Assembly (NCBI GenBank): GCA_035485275.1
Contig: DATHOE010000025.1
Location: 1 to 46,692 of the forward strand
Reading direction: 5' to 3'
Length of the DNA: 46,692 bases
Source: DAIDJD01 sp035485275
Lineage (GTDB): Bacteria > Oederibacteriota > JAJYGY01 > DAIDJD01
The translations under genes were made by a program, and so were the position numbers. The notes under the pieces are model-generated. The model saw only the letters and a program-made list of their open reading frames with translations. It ran no database searches and was not told the DNA's origin. Below, one piece after another: positions 21,970 to 30,314 of the stretch. Within the stretch, counting starts at the first letter, position 1; each line of letters starts with the position of its first letter.

Positions 21970-24158
21970 GGGGGCTCCGCGCCGGCGCCGGCCTTTGCCT
22001 GTTGGCGGCCTTGACGCTTCCGGCGCTGGCCCTGTTCCCTCCGTGCATGCACGGTTTTGTGCTGCCCAAATCCGCGGCCTGGGAGCCCCTGGTCGTCCTG
22101 GCCGCGGCCTTGGCCTGGGCCCTGCCCCGGACCCGCGAAGGCGCCTCCCGCGCCTGGTTCGCGGTCTGGGGCCTGTGGGCCTTGGCCGCGCTCGGCTGGC
22201 TCGGCGTGCGCGCCTTTTCAGCGGCCCCCCCATCCGCGCCCGGGGATATCCAGCGGCTTTGGCTGTTCCGCGGCACGGAGGCGCTGGCGGCCCTGTGCCT
22301 GGCGGAGCGGGCCTGGCGTTCGGGCGCGCTTTCCGGGTCCGCCTTGGCGCCTTTGCCCCGCTTGGCGTTCTCGCTGGCGGCCTGCTGGTTCCTGTCCGCG
22401 GCCCTGAGCGCGAGGCCGGACGCGGCCTTCCCCCAGCTTTTGGATTGGGCCGGCTATTTGCTGGTGTTCGCGGCCGTGTGGAGCCTGGCCGCGGACAGGG
22501 CCGGACAGGGCCGGGTGCTCGCGGCCCTGCTGTTCGCGGGCGCGCTCAACGCGGTCTACGGCCTGGTGCAGACGCTGGGGCTCGATCCCGTGCGCTGGGC
22601 CGAGACCTTCGACGGGCGGGCCTCGGGTTTTTTCGGGAACCCCGATTTTTTGGGCGGCCATTTGGCCCTGCTCCTTCCGCCGGCCCTTGCCCTGGCTTTG
22701 GGGCCGGGGCTGGGGGCCTGGGCGCGCGCGCTGTCCTGGGCTTTGGTGGGCTTGTTCGGCGCGGCCCTGCTGGCCACCCAGACCCGCGGCGCCTGGGCGG
22801 GGGCTTTGGCGGGATGCGCGGTGCTGTTCTGGGGCCTCCGGCGCGTGGACCCGGCTTTGTTCGTGCGCCGGCGCGCGGCCCTGCTGGCCGGCCTGCTGGC
22901 CCTGGTCTGCGGCCTGGGCGCCTGGTGGGGGCTGGGCGGCGCCGCCCGCCTCGGCGCGGCCTTCAGCGGCGACCAGGAAGCCGGAGAGCGCCTCTTCCTC
23001 ATGGAAAAAACCGCCCAGCTGGCATGGTCCCATCCGCTGCTGGGCGTGGGTCCGGGCTGCTTCCGCGTGGACTTCCCCAGCGTGGAAGCCCTGGGTTCAG
23101 GCGCCGATTTGGGGCGTCCCTATGTCCTCAGCGAACACGGCCATAATGATTTCCTGCAGATGGCCGCCGACGCCGGCTGGCCCGCGGCCCTGCTGTGGTT
23201 GGCCTTGAGCGTCCTGCTGTGCGCGCGCTTGGCCTCGGGCTTGGGAGCGGCGCCGCGCGGCGCGGGCTTTTTGGCCGCGGGCGTCCTGGGAGCCTGGGCG
23301 GCCCTGCTGGTCCATGGCCTGGCCAATTTCCCTTTCCAGATCGTGCCCACCCAGTCCGCGGCATGGGCCCTCGCGGCCCTGGGGCTGCGGGCGCTGAATC
23401 CCGCGCCGGCCCCCGGCACGGAAGCCGGGGTTTTTTCCCGGGCCTGGCTGGCCCTGGGTCTGGCCCTGGCCGGCCTTTTGGTGGCCGCGCGGGGGCGCCA
23501 GCTATTTGAGGACGCCCTGTGGTGGCGCGGGTCCGGAGAGCTGGCCCTGAAGAACGAGGCGGGAGCCCTTCCGCTGCTACGGAAGGCCGGCGCCCTGGAC
23601 CCGGACGAGGACCGGCTGTGGGCCCTGCAAGGACAGGCCCAGCTCGACCAGGGCCAATGGGACGCGGGGATCGGCTGCTTGCGGCGGGCGCAGAGCCTCA
23701 ACCCCTATGACGCCCTGTGCGCCCTTCGCCTGGGCCAGGCCCTCATGGAACAGAGGCGCTACGACGAAGCCCGCACGGTGCTGGGCCGGGCCGTCGCCTA
23801 CGCGCCGAATTTCGCGGATCTGTGGGAGCCCCTGGCCGCCGCCGACTTCGAAGAGGGGAAATTCGACGCGGCGATCAGCGCCTACGACAGGATGCTCGCG
23901 TTCCAGGTGGACCAGGAAAACGCCTACACCAACAAGGCCGCGGCCTTGGGCGAATTGGGCCGCCTGCCGGAGGCCCGCCGGACCCTGGTGGAGGCGGAGC
24001 GGCGTTTCCCGGGGAGCGGCGAGCTGCGCATCAACCTCGCCATCACCTTGTACAAGATGGGTTTGCGCAAGGAGGCCGCCCTGGCCCTGGATGAGGCGGC
24101 TGTTTTGTCCCCCGGCGATCCGCAGGTGGACTCTTTGAGGAAGGCCATGCGGCGCTGA
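21966..24158 (+). CDS. O-antigen ligase/polymerase-like membrane protein with TPR tail
   Basis: 730 residues. The first 500 hold about 12 membrane helices and the Wzy_C/WaaL-type signature: NAVYGLVQTLGLDP, RASGFFGNPDFLGGHLALLLPPAL, LLATQTRGAWAG, and the large loop SHPLLGVGPGCFRVDFP to YVLSEHGHNDFLQMAADAGW, where the catalytic-type His (SEHGHNDFLQ) lies. After a final helix, residues from about 520 are soluble TPR repeats (for example LWALQGQAQLDQGQWDAGIGCLRRAQSLNPYDALCALRLGQAL). It probably polymerises or ligates a surface glycan, or glycosylates a protein. The start GTG 21966 overlaps the dciA stop. Confidence 0.85.
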   Translation: MRGLRAGAGLCLLAALTLPALALFPPCMHGFVLPKSAAWEPLVVLAAALAWALPRTREGASRAWFAVWGLWALAALGWLGVRAFSAAPPSAPGDIQRLWLFRGTEALAALCLAERAWRSGALSGSALAPLPRLAFSLAACWFLSAALSARPDAAFPQLLDWAGYLLVFAAVWSLAADRAGQGRVLAALLFAGALNAVYGLVQTLGLDPVRWAETFDGRASGFFGNPDFLGGHLALLLPPALALALGPGLGAWARALSWALVGLFGAALLATQTRGAWAGALAGCAVLFWGLRRVDPALFVRRRAALLAGLLALVCGLGAWWGLGGAARLGAAFSGDQEAGERLFLMEKTAQLAWSHPLLGVGPGCFRVDFPSVEALGSGADLGRPYVLSEHGHNDFLQMAADAGWPAALLWLALSVLLCARLASGLGAAPRGAGFLAAGVLGAWAALLVHGLANFPFQIVPTQSAAWALAALGLRALNPAPAPGTEAGVFSRAWLALGLALAGLLVAARGRQLFEDALWWRGSGELALKNEAGALPLLRKAGALDPDEDRLWALQGQAQLDQGQWDAGIGCLRRAQSLNPYDALCALRLGQALMEQRRYDEARTVLGRAVAYAPNFADLWEPLAAADFEEGKFDAAISAYDRMLAFQVDQENAYTNKAAALGELGRLPEARRTLVEAERRFPGSGELRINLAITLYKMGLRKEAALALDEAAVLSPGDPQVDSLRKAMRR

Positions 24159-24184
24159 GCGGCCGCGGGCAAGGGAGGTCGGGC

Positions 24185-24733
24185 TTGAAGGACACGGGAA
24201 CGGATGAGGCCAAGAGGGCCAAGCGCGCGATCCTCGGCGCGGCGGCGGTGGCCGCGGTGGCCCTGGGATTTTTGTGCTGGCTGCTGGGGATCGCGGTTCC
24301 CGCGGGCGCGGGCCCGGCCTGGGTGGCTTTTCTTCCGGCCGGCGACGCCTTCTGCAACGCCGCCTCCGCGCTGTGCGCGCTGGCCGGCTTCCTGGCCATA
24401 CGCAGGGGCTGGCGCGGGACGCACAGGGCCCTGATGTTGACGGCGCTGGCCTGGTCGGCGGCCTTCCTGGCGGGCTATGTCGTGTTCCACCATTTCAGGG
24501 GCGAGACGCGTTTCATCGGCACGGGGCCCCTCAGGATTTTTTATCTCTGCCTTCTGGCCAGCCACGTCCTGCTTTCCTTCCTGGTCCTTCCCCTTCTGTT
24601 CGCGACGGTGGCCCTGGCCGGCCTGGGGATTTTCGAAAGGCACCGGCGCCTGGCGCGCTGGACCCTGCCTCTGTGGCTGTACGTGAGCGTCACCGGGGTG
24701 GCGGTGTACCTTTTCTTACGTTCGTCCTACTGA
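24185..24733 (+). CDS. DUF420 membrane protein (CtaM/YozB-like)
   Basis: 182 residues with five membrane helices. Conserved family residues are present: NAASALCALAGFLAIRRG, HRALMLTALAWSAAFLAGYVVFHHFRGETRFIGTGPLRIFYLCLLASHVLLS, and the end FERHRRLARWTLPLWLYVSVTGVAVYLFL. The conserved His pairs suggest metal or haem handling; the Bacillus homologue CtaM is needed for cytochrome aa3/caa3 oxidase assembly. No oxidase genes are in this window. The start is TTG 24185 after GGGAGG. Confidence 0.88.
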   Translation: MKDTGTDEAKRAKRAILGAAAVAAVALGFLCWLLGIAVPAGAGPAWVAFLPAGDAFCNAASALCALAGFLAIRRGWRGTHRALMLTALAWSAAFLAGYVVFHHFRGETRFIGTGPLRIFYLCLLASHVLLSFLVLPLLFATVALAGLGIFERHRRLARWTLPLWLYVSVTGVAVYLFLRSSY

Positions 24734-24935
24734 GCGTCGCGGCCCGCCACGATGGTGCTTGATTTATCCAGAACGCTGGGGAAGTATAGGATTAGGAGCA
24801 TTTTTCGCGCTTAAACTGGGGGGTTAGGGCGCCACACTGAAGGAAGGCTGTTTTATCGCAGGGAGCTTGGGCGAAGGCCGCGTTGTTTCGCGTGTCGCTT
24901 TTGCTTTGGGGACGATGGAACGGAAAGATGAGCTC

Positions 24936-25346
24936 ATGGCCACAATGAACGAAGATACGCCCATGCACCGGGTGCGTTGGATCCAGGATCTGGGCAAGGA
25001 AATTTTGTTTCTCGACCTCAAACAGGCCACGACGGCCGAATCCCTGGTGGCACTGGAGGACTTCAAGAGCCACCTTCGCGACCGGGCCCAGCGCAGCGTC
25101 CTGCTGCTGAGCGACGTGACCTCGGCGGCCTACGATTCCTCGGTGTCGGCGCGCTGGAAGTCGGAGAGCATAGCCTGCGAGCCCCTGATCCGCGGATCCG
25201 CCATCTACGGCATGAGCGGGATGATCAGGGTTTCCTTGCGCGGCTTCCTGGAAGTCCAGCGCATGATGGGGCTCAACCGCCTGGCGGACGTGCAGAAGTT
25301 CTGCAAGACCAGGACCGAAGCCCTGGCCTGGCTCCACCAGCGCTGA
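24936..25346 (+). CDS. STAS/SEC14-like domain protein, unknown role
   Basis: 136 residues from the ATG at 24936; in-frame ATGs at 24915 and 24945 are alternatives. The chain alternates strands and helices: HRVRWIQDLGKEILFLDLKQAT, LVALEDFKSHLRDRAQRSVLLLSDVTSAAYDSSV, IRGSAIYGMSGMIRVSLRGFLEVQ, and FCKTRTEALAWLHQR. This pattern, with a strand ending in a D-V-T loop and a final EALAWL helix, is that of small STAS/SpoIIAA-like or SEC14-like proteins that other bacteria encode as single domains. There is no Ser at the usual anti-sigma-antagonist site that I can be sure of. It ends at a bidirectional terminator shared with htpX. Confidence 0.65.
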   Translation: MATMNEDTPMHRVRWIQDLGKEILFLDLKQATTAESLVALEDFKSHLRDRAQRSVLLLSDVTSAAYDSSVSARWKSESIACEPLIRGSAIYGMSGMIRVSLRGFLEVQRMMGLNRLADVQKFCKTRTEALAWLHQR

Positions 25347-25397
25347 AACGCCTTCGCCAGCCCCGGCCCCCGCGCCGCGAAACAGTTTGGACAAAAC

Positions 25398-25431
25398 AAA
25401 AAAAGAGCCCGGATTTCGGGCTCTTTTTTTT
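25398..25431. terminator. Bidirectional Rho-independent terminator
   Basis: A 14-bp stem (25398-25411 with 25417-25430) with a GATTT loop; an A-run precedes it and a T-run follows it, so it works in both directions. It serves the STAS-like gene (+) and htpX (-). Confidence 0.9.
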
Positions 25432-25461
25432 GTTGTATGGTCCGGATCCGCCCCGGCGCGC

Positions 25462-26352
25462 CTAGAGCTTGTTCAGGGCTTCGATGCGCTCCTCCAGGGA
25501 CGGATGCGTGCTGAAGAGGTTGGCCCGCTTGTCCGAGCTGATCTTCATGGTTGCCAGGGCCGGGGCCGCGACCGGCCCGCCCTGGGGCAGGCGGAAGCTG
25601 TCCTGCAGGGCCTGGAGGGCGCCGATCATCTTGTTCTTGCCGGCCAGGCGGGCGCCGCCCGCGTCCGCGCGGAATTCGCGCCAGCGCGAGAAGGGATAGA
25701 TGATGAGCACCGCGGCCAGCGTGCTCAGGGCCACCTGCAGCACCATGCGGACCATCACCTCCATGAACCCGCCGCCGCGGTTGCGGTTGTTCCCCCCCGC
25801 CAGGAGGCGGGACAGGATGAAGCTGGCGAAGATCACGAAGCTGTTCACCACGCCCTGGACCAGGGTCATGGTCACCATGTCCCCGTTGGCGGCGTGGCTG
25901 AGTTCATGGGCCAGCACGCCCTCCAGCTCGTCGTGGTTCATCCGGCGCAGGATGCCGGTGCTGACCGCCACCAGGGAGCTGTTTTTGGACGGCCCGGTGC
26001 AGAAGGCGTTGACCTCGGGGCTGTCCCAGATGCCCACTTCCGGCATGCCGGTGATGCCGACTTCCCGGGCCAGGCTGTGGACGGTGGAGACCAGCCAGCG
26101 TTCCTCGGGCCCGGCCCGGTCGATGTCAATGACCTGGACCCCCTGCATCCTTTTGGCGAGGGTCTTGGACAGCAGCAGGCTTATGATGGCGCCGCCGAAG
26201 CCCCAGAGCAGGGACAGGACCGCCAGGGAGACGTTGTCCATGCCCCCCAGGGACGGGAAAACGGCCACGAGCACGGTCCAAATGACGCCCAGGGCCAGCA
26301 TGATCAGGATGTTGGTGAATACGACCAAGAATATGCGCTTCATGACGCTCAT
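25462..26352 (-). CDS. htpX: Membrane-bound zinc protease HtpX
   Basis: 296 residues, close to E. coli HtpX (293). An inner-membrane M48 metalloprotease that degrades misfolded membrane proteins. Two N-terminal helices (RIFLVVFTNILIMLALGVIW and SLLWGFGGAIISLLL), the zinc motif HELSH (His149, Glu150, His153), two further helices and the REFRADAGGARLAG segment with the third ligand, ending THPSLEERIEAL. The frame opens further upstream, but ATG 26352 has AAGGAG eight bases before it. It is divergent from an OmpR-type two-component system, an arrangement that recalls Cpx control of htpX. Confidence 0.95.
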   Translation of the reverse strand: MSVMKRIFLVVFTNILIMLALGVIWTVLVAVFPSLGGMDNVSLAVLSLLWGFGGAIISLLLSKTLAKRMQGVQVIDIDRAGPEERWLVSTVHSLAREVGITGMPEVGIWDSPEVNAFCTGPSKNSSLVAVSTGILRRMNHDELEGVLAHELSHAANGDMVTMTLVQGVVNSFVIFASFILSRLLAGGNNRNRGGGFMEVMVRMVLQVALSTLAAVLIIYPFSRWREFRADAGGARLAGKNKMIGALQALQDSFRLPQGGPVAAPALATMKISSDKRANLFSTHPSLEERIEALNKL

Positions 26353-26426
26353 GACGTTTGCTCCTTGTAAGGCCGGACCATGCCCACCCTTTGGCCCGCG
26401 CCCGCAAAAATAGCTTGGGGTAATGC

Positions 26427-26455
26427 CTGACAGCCTCACGGCTGTGTATTATTAT
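26427..26455 (+). promoter_or_regulatory. Sigma70 promoter for the OmpR-type regulator
   Basis: CTGACA (26427-26432) and TATTAT (26450-26455) with exactly 17 bases between them, each matching the consensus at 5 of 6. The spacer holds a short inverted repeat (CAGCC/GGCTG). A transcript from about 26462 has a leader of some 150 bases before the regulator start. The same A+T patch read leftward holds TATAAT (26456-26451), which may serve htpX. Confidence 0.6.
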
Positions 26456-26609
26456 ACGGATAGCGGCTGAATTTCGTATGACAAAATCACCATGAAAAAC
26501 GTTTAGCGCCCGCGGTTCGTGGAACTATGGACGCGCCGGACACGTTCCCCTTTTGAAACACCGGCGTTTTACGCGAATGACCTTGGAATTTGGTCCTTAG
26601 GAGGCGGCA

Positions 26610-27293
26610 ATGAAGACCTTGATCTTGGACGACGATCCCAAGTTGGGGAAATTGGTGGTGGATTATCTTTCCAAAAACGGCGTCACCGCACGGCACGCGG
26701 CCACGGTGAAGGATTTTGAGCGTTCCCTGAAGCAGGATCCGCCGGATGTCGTGGTGCTGGATGTGATGTTGCCTGAAAAGGACGGATTCCAGGTGCTGCG
26801 CGAGCTGCGGGAAAAAGGGGAATCCCTGCCCGTGCTCATGCTTACCGCCCGCGGCGAGCTTTCGGACAAGGTCCTGGGGCTGGAGCTGGGCGCGGACGAC
26901 TACCTGCCCAAACCCTTTGAGCCGCGTGAACTGCTGGCGCGCCTGCAGGCGCTGGCCCGCCGCAGCCGTCCGGTCACCGCCGGAATCGTGCGCCACGGCG
27001 CGCTGACCCTGGACCACGGGCGCCGGGTCGCCATGCTCAACGGCAAGGACCTTGAACTGAGCGCCTACGAGTTCGCGGGCATGGCCTCGCTGGCGGCTTC
27101 CATGGGGCGCGTGCTGACGCGCGACCAGCTCATGGAGCGCCTGAAGGGCCTTGAGCACGAGTCCTTCGACCGCAGCCTGGACGTCCTGGTGTCGCGCCTG
27201 CGCCAGAAACTGGGGGACGACGCGCGCAGGCCCCGCTTCATCAAGACGGTCTACGGCGCCGGCTACCTTTTCCTGGAGCAGGCCAGCCAATGA
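26610..27293 (+). CDS. OmpR/PhoB-family response regulator
   Basis: 227 residues. The receiver has LDDD (6-9), phosphoacceptor Asp51 (VVVLDVMLP), the LMLTARG switch and the KPF lysine. The C-terminal winged helix (about 125-225) carries LSAYEFAGMASLAASMGRVLTRDQLMERL, the recognition helix region RSLDVLVSRLRQKLGDD, and KTVYGAGYLF. The ATG follows GGAGGC. The stop overlaps the kinase start (ATGA). From its position beside htpX and its type, an envelope-stress regulator like CpxR is likely; this is inference. Confidence 0.93.
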   Translation: MKTLILDDDPKLGKLVVDYLSKNGVTARHAATVKDFERSLKQDPPDVVVLDVMLPEKDGFQVLRELREKGESLPVLMLTARGELSDKVLGLELGADDYLPKPFEPRELLARLQALARRSRPVTAGIVRHGALTLDHGRRVAMLNGKDLELSAYEFAGMASLAASMGRVLTRDQLMERLKGLEHESFDRSLDVLVSRLRQKLGDDARRPRFIKTVYGAGYLFLEQASQ

Positions 27294-28597
27294 GGAGGAG
27301 CGTCGACGGCTTCATGACCAAGCTGTGGTCGTCGCTCTTCCTCAAAATCATGGCGGTGCTGCTGCTCGCCGCCGTCGCCATCAACTGGATCAACGGCCAG
27401 ACCGTGCTCATGGCCCGCCTGGCGGAGCAGCGCACCCGCGCCAGCTACGTGCGCCAGCTGGCCGGACGCATGCAGTCCCAGATGGGGCCGGTCCCCGAGA
27501 AGTCGATCGGGCTGCGCCTGGCCGAGATCGGCCCCTGGCGCATCGCCTTCATCCCGTCGAAAGCGGGGCTGCAGGGATGGGCCACCTGGGGCGACATGCC
27601 CTCCCTGGACGACCTGACGCCCTACCTGATCACCAAGGACTGGGGCAACTACAAGAATTCGTTCTTTTTCATCAGCCCGCGGCCGGGCGGAACCCTTTTG
27701 ATGATGACCCCGCCGCGCGACGACAGCCTCGGCTGGAAATACCTGGGGCTCCGCATCGGCGGCCTGGCCTTCGTGATGCTGGCCGTGTGGCTCGCGGTGG
27801 GCTGGCTGCTCAAGCCCGTGCGCTGGCTGGACCTGGGCGTGGCCCTGGTCGGGGCCGGGGAGCTGGGGCACCGCATTCCCACCCGCGAAAACGACGAACT
27901 GGGCCGCCTAGCCACCCAGTTCAACGCCATGACGGGCCAGGTCTCGTCCATGTTCGAACAGCGCAACCAGATGCTCCTGGACGTCAGCCACGAACTGCGC
28001 ACGCCCCTGACGCGCCTGAAGCTGGGGCTGGAGGCCCTGCCCGAGGGCGAGGACAAGGCGGGCTTGAGCGAGGATGTCCAGGAGCTGGAGGCCCTGATCC
28101 AGGAGCTGCTGGAGGGGGCCCGCCTCACCCACGGCCGCAGCCAATTGCACGTCGAATCCGTGGACCTGGCGGCCCTGGCCCGGGAGACCGCGGCCCCCTT
28201 CGAGGACAAGGAGCCGGGTCTGACGGTGGAGGCCGCCGAACACCTGGTCCTGCAGGGCGACAAGATGCGCCTGCAGCGTCTGCTGCATAATCTTTTGTCC
28301 AACGCCTTCAGCCATGGGCAGCCGGCCCGCGGTCCGGTCCTGATGCGCCTGTTCATGTCCGGAAACGGGGCCTGCCTCACCGTGACCGACCAGGGGCCGG
28401 GCCTTCCCTCTGAGCACCTGTCGCGGCTTTTCACGCCTTTTTTCCGCAGCGACCGGTCCCGCGCGCGGGTCACGGGTGGCCTGGGACTGGGCTTGTCCCT
28501 GTGCCTGGGCGTGGCCCGCGCCCACGGCGGCGATCTGACGGCGGCCTTGAACCCCGGCGGCGGCCTGGTTTTCACGCTGACGCTTCCGCTGGCTTGA
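27290..28597 (+). CDS. Sensor histidine kinase of the OmpR-type pair
   Basis: 435 residues. A first membrane helix (about 18-37, LKIMAVLLLAAVAINWI), a periplasmic loop of about 110 residues, a second helix (GGLAFVMLAVWLAVGWLLKP), HAMP (PVRWLDLGVALVGAGELGHRIPTRENDELGRLATQFN), HisKA with His234 in DVSHELRTPLTRL, and the ATPase domain with LLSNAFSHG, DQGPGLPSE, FFRSDRSRARVTGGLGLGLSLC. The SHELRTPLTR box and layout fit the CpxA/RstB/EnvZ group. It forms one operon with the regulator, and the outer-membrane protein gene follows after 113 bases. Confidence 0.93.
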   Translation: MRRSVDGFMTKLWSSLFLKIMAVLLLAAVAINWINGQTVLMARLAEQRTRASYVRQLAGRMQSQMGPVPEKSIGLRLAEIGPWRIAFIPSKAGLQGWATWGDMPSLDDLTPYLITKDWGNYKNSFFFISPRPGGTLLMMTPPRDDSLGWKYLGLRIGGLAFVMLAVWLAVGWLLKPVRWLDLGVALVGAGELGHRIPTRENDELGRLATQFNAMTGQVSSMFEQRNQMLLDVSHELRTPLTRLKLGLEALPEGEDKAGLSEDVQELEALIQELLEGARLTHGRSQLHVESVDLAALARETAAPFEDKEPGLTVEAAEHLVLQGDKMRLQRLLHNLLSNAFSHGQPARGPVLMRLFMSGNGACLTVTDQGPGLPSEHLSRLFTPFFRSDRSRARVTGGLGLGLSLCLGVARAHGGDLTAALNPGGGLVFTLTLPLA

Positions 28598-28710
28598 GCC
28601 CCTATCTGTGTATATGGGCCGCGCCATTTCCCATACAATAAACGTCTCGGCCCAAGCGAGGGCTTGAGGCGCTTTAAATCCGGGGGGGTCCTGTGCTCAA
28701 GGGGGAACCC

Positions 28711-29421
28711 ATGTCCAAAATCCCGTTTGTGACGCTGGCTTTGGCCCTGCTCGCGGGCCTGGCCCACGCCGACGCGCTGGAAATTTCCGGCTTCGGCGGC
28801 TACACCAGCCTGGGCATGAAGCAGGTCAACGCCATGCTGGCCGACCCCAAGGGCCAGGCCGGCTACGACCAGACCACCACCACGGACATCTCCAACGGCT
28901 ATGTGGTCGGCCTGGACGTGCGCAGCGGCCTCATCATCCCCATCCCCTTTGTCGAGCTGGGCTTGAGGGGCGAGTACGTCGGGGCCAGCGGCGACGGCGA
29001 GGCCGCGGGAACGTCCTTGGGCGTCCCCTACAAGGTCACGCTGGATCCTTCGATGCTGGACCTCATGCTCGGATTGACCTTGGGCACGAGCATTCCGGAC
29101 AGCGGGCTCAGCATCAGCCTTTCCGCGTACGGCGGCTACGGCGAGGGCGCTATCCAGCAGTCCGCCAGCTCCGGAAGCTTCACCGCCCCGGACATCTATT
29201 CGGGCGGCGGCTTCGTCGGCGAGCTGGAGGCCCGCCTGGGGATCAAGCTGATCTCCGCGCTGAGCCTGTACGGTTTCGGCGGCATGCGCTTCGCCAACCT
29301 GGGCGTCTTCAGCGACCCGAACAAGGACAAGTTCGGGGCCGGCTTCCCCGGCGAGAGCGGCCCGCCCCAGGTCGACTTCAGCGGCGTCACCGGCGGACTG
29401 GGTCTGAACCTGGCTTTTTAA
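28711..29421 (+). CDS. Putative outer-membrane beta-barrel protein
   Basis: 236 residues. A signal peptide (MSKIPFVTLALALLAGLAHA) is followed by amphipathic strands rich in Gly and aromatic residues (LEISGFGGYTSLGM, YVVGLDVRSGLIIPIPFVELGLRGEYVG, LSISLSAYGGYGEG, FVGELEARLGIKLISALSLYGFGGMRFANLG) and a terminal Phe in GLGLNLAF, as expected for insertion by the BAM machine. I recognise no named family. The ATG at 28711 is preceded by AAGGGGGA; an in-frame ATG-like start at 28693 is less likely. Its place just after the two-component genes suggests it may belong to the same envelope response. Confidence 0.7.
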   Translation: MSKIPFVTLALALLAGLAHADALEISGFGGYTSLGMKQVNAMLADPKGQAGYDQTTTTDISNGYVVGLDVRSGLIIPIPFVELGLRGEYVGASGDGEAAGTSLGVPYKVTLDPSMLDLMLGLTLGTSIPDSGLSISLSAYGGYGEGAIQQSASSGSFTAPDIYSGGGFVGELEARLGIKLISALSLYGFGGMRFANLGVFSDPNKDKFGAGFPGESGPPQVDFSGVTGGLGLNLAF

Positions 29422-29447
29422 AAACAACGGCTTCAAGGAGGAACGCC

Positions 29448-29774
29448 ATGGCATTGAGCCCCAAAGAACGCGAACAGATCGTGGAAGAGGAAACCCTGCG
29501 TTTTGAAACGCGCCAGAGCCTGCACGCGGCGAAATGCTCCCGCGGGCACGGCCGGCGCTTCAGCTGGCTCTGGCTCCTGGCCTTTTTCGCCCTGGGCTAC
29601 GCCGTGCACGGCCTGTGCGGACGCGGCTGCCCCTTTGACGGCGGCTCCTGCCGCTGGCGCGCCGGGATGCTCCCGGGCCATTGTTTGTATGGCTCCGCGG
29701 CCCCGGACGGCCAGGATTCCGCCGGCGTTCCGGCCTCCCCGGCGCCCGCGGGCCCGGACCAGGCCAAGCCCTAG
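29448..29774 (+). CDS. Small Cys-containing single-pass membrane protein
   Basis: 108 residues. A charged N-terminal helix (MALSPKEREQIVEEETLRFETRQSLHAAKC) leads to one membrane helix (FSWLWLLAFFALGYAVHGLC), then a short Cys-rich outside part (CGRGCPFDGGSCRWRAGMLPGHC) and a Pro/Ala tail. AAGGAGG lies seven bases before the ATG. The opening LSPKEREQIVEEE...RFE motif is one I have seen at the start of other small bacterial membrane proteins of unknown role. It lies 26 bases after the barrel gene and is probably co-transcribed. Confidence 0.7.
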   Translation: MALSPKEREQIVEEETLRFETRQSLHAAKCSRGHGRRFSWLWLLAFFALGYAVHGLCGRGCPFDGGSCRWRAGMLPGHCLYGSAAPDGQDSAGVPASPAPAGPDQAKP

Positions 29775-29800
29775 AGCGATCCAGGATTCCCCGGGAACCC

Positions 29801-29829
29801 TTGCAAGGCCTGCCCGGCTTACTTATAAT
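29801..29829 (+). promoter_or_regulatory. Sigma70 promoter of the tRNA-Arg/tadA cluster
   Basis: TTGCAA (29801-29806) and a perfect TATAAT (29824-29829) with a 17-base spacer. The transcript would start near 29836, about 46 bases before tRNA-Arg. Confidence 0.75.
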
Positions 29830-29881
29830 CTTCGTCCCCCAGGGAGGCTGTGGTCCGCTGGGGGCGTGGAAACGGTGCCGC

Positions 29882-29955
29882 GCACTCGTAGCTCAGTTGG
29901 ATAGAGCGTCTGGCTACGAACCAGAAGGCCGGGGGTTCGAATCCCTCCGAGTGCA
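29882..29955 (+). tRNA. tRNA-Arg (anticodon ACG)
   Basis: Acceptor stem GCACTCG (29882-29888) pairs with CGAGTGC (29948-29954), discriminator A. The anticodon stem-loop TCTGG-CTACGAA-CCAGA gives ACG. In bacteria A34 of this tRNA is converted to inosine by TadA, whose gene is 355 bases downstream. The CCA tail is not encoded (AAAC follows), unlike the other three tRNAs here, so it must be added by the enzyme encoded at 35696. Confidence 0.95.
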
Positions 29956-29999
29956 AACATTCCGCCGTTCCCCGCCCCTGCGGGCCCACTGACGCGAGC

Positions 30000-30314
30000 A
30001 TGGTCCGCCTGTTCACGCCGTTCCGTCTCGCCTGCGCCGCGCTGGTCCCGGATCTTTTGTGGACCGTGCAGGCCCTTTCCCGCGTCCCGCGCCACGCGGG
30101 CTCCAACGTTTCCATGGTGAGCCTGGTCTTGTGGGTGCTTTTTCACCTTCCCGCGACGCTCCTGGCGAGCCTGGTGTTTTACGCGGCCGGATCCCTGCAG
30201 GGCCCGGTTTCAAGCCTGCCGGCCTGGTGCCTGGCCGCGCTGGGGCTTCTCGGCCTGGCGCAGACCTTCGCGCTGGCCTACGGCCTGGCCTTATGGCGCG
30301 GAGGGAAAGCTTGA
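30000..30314 (+). CDS. Small membrane protein, unknown
   Basis: 104 residues with three probable membrane helices (TPFRLACAALVPDLLWTVQAL, MVSLVLWVLFHLPATLLASLVFYAAG, and WCLAALGLLGLAQTFALAYGLALW). No family recognised. It lies between tRNA-Arg and tadA; its stop overlaps the TTG start of tadA (TTGA), and the Shine-Dalgarno of tadA (GGAGGG) lies within its last codons. That tight arrangement supports its being a real gene. The start has little ribosome-binding sequence. Confidence 0.6.
   Translation: MVRLFTPFRLACAALVPDLLWTVQALSRVPRHAGSNVSMVSLVLWVLFHLPATLLASLVFYAAGSLQGPVSSLPAWCLAALGLLGLAQTFALAYGLALWRGGKA

Noticed and set aside
24764..24772. DnaA box-like TTATCCAGA
   Set aside because: A single site with one mismatch and no neighbours or A+T-rich unwinding element; expected by chance in 46 kb.
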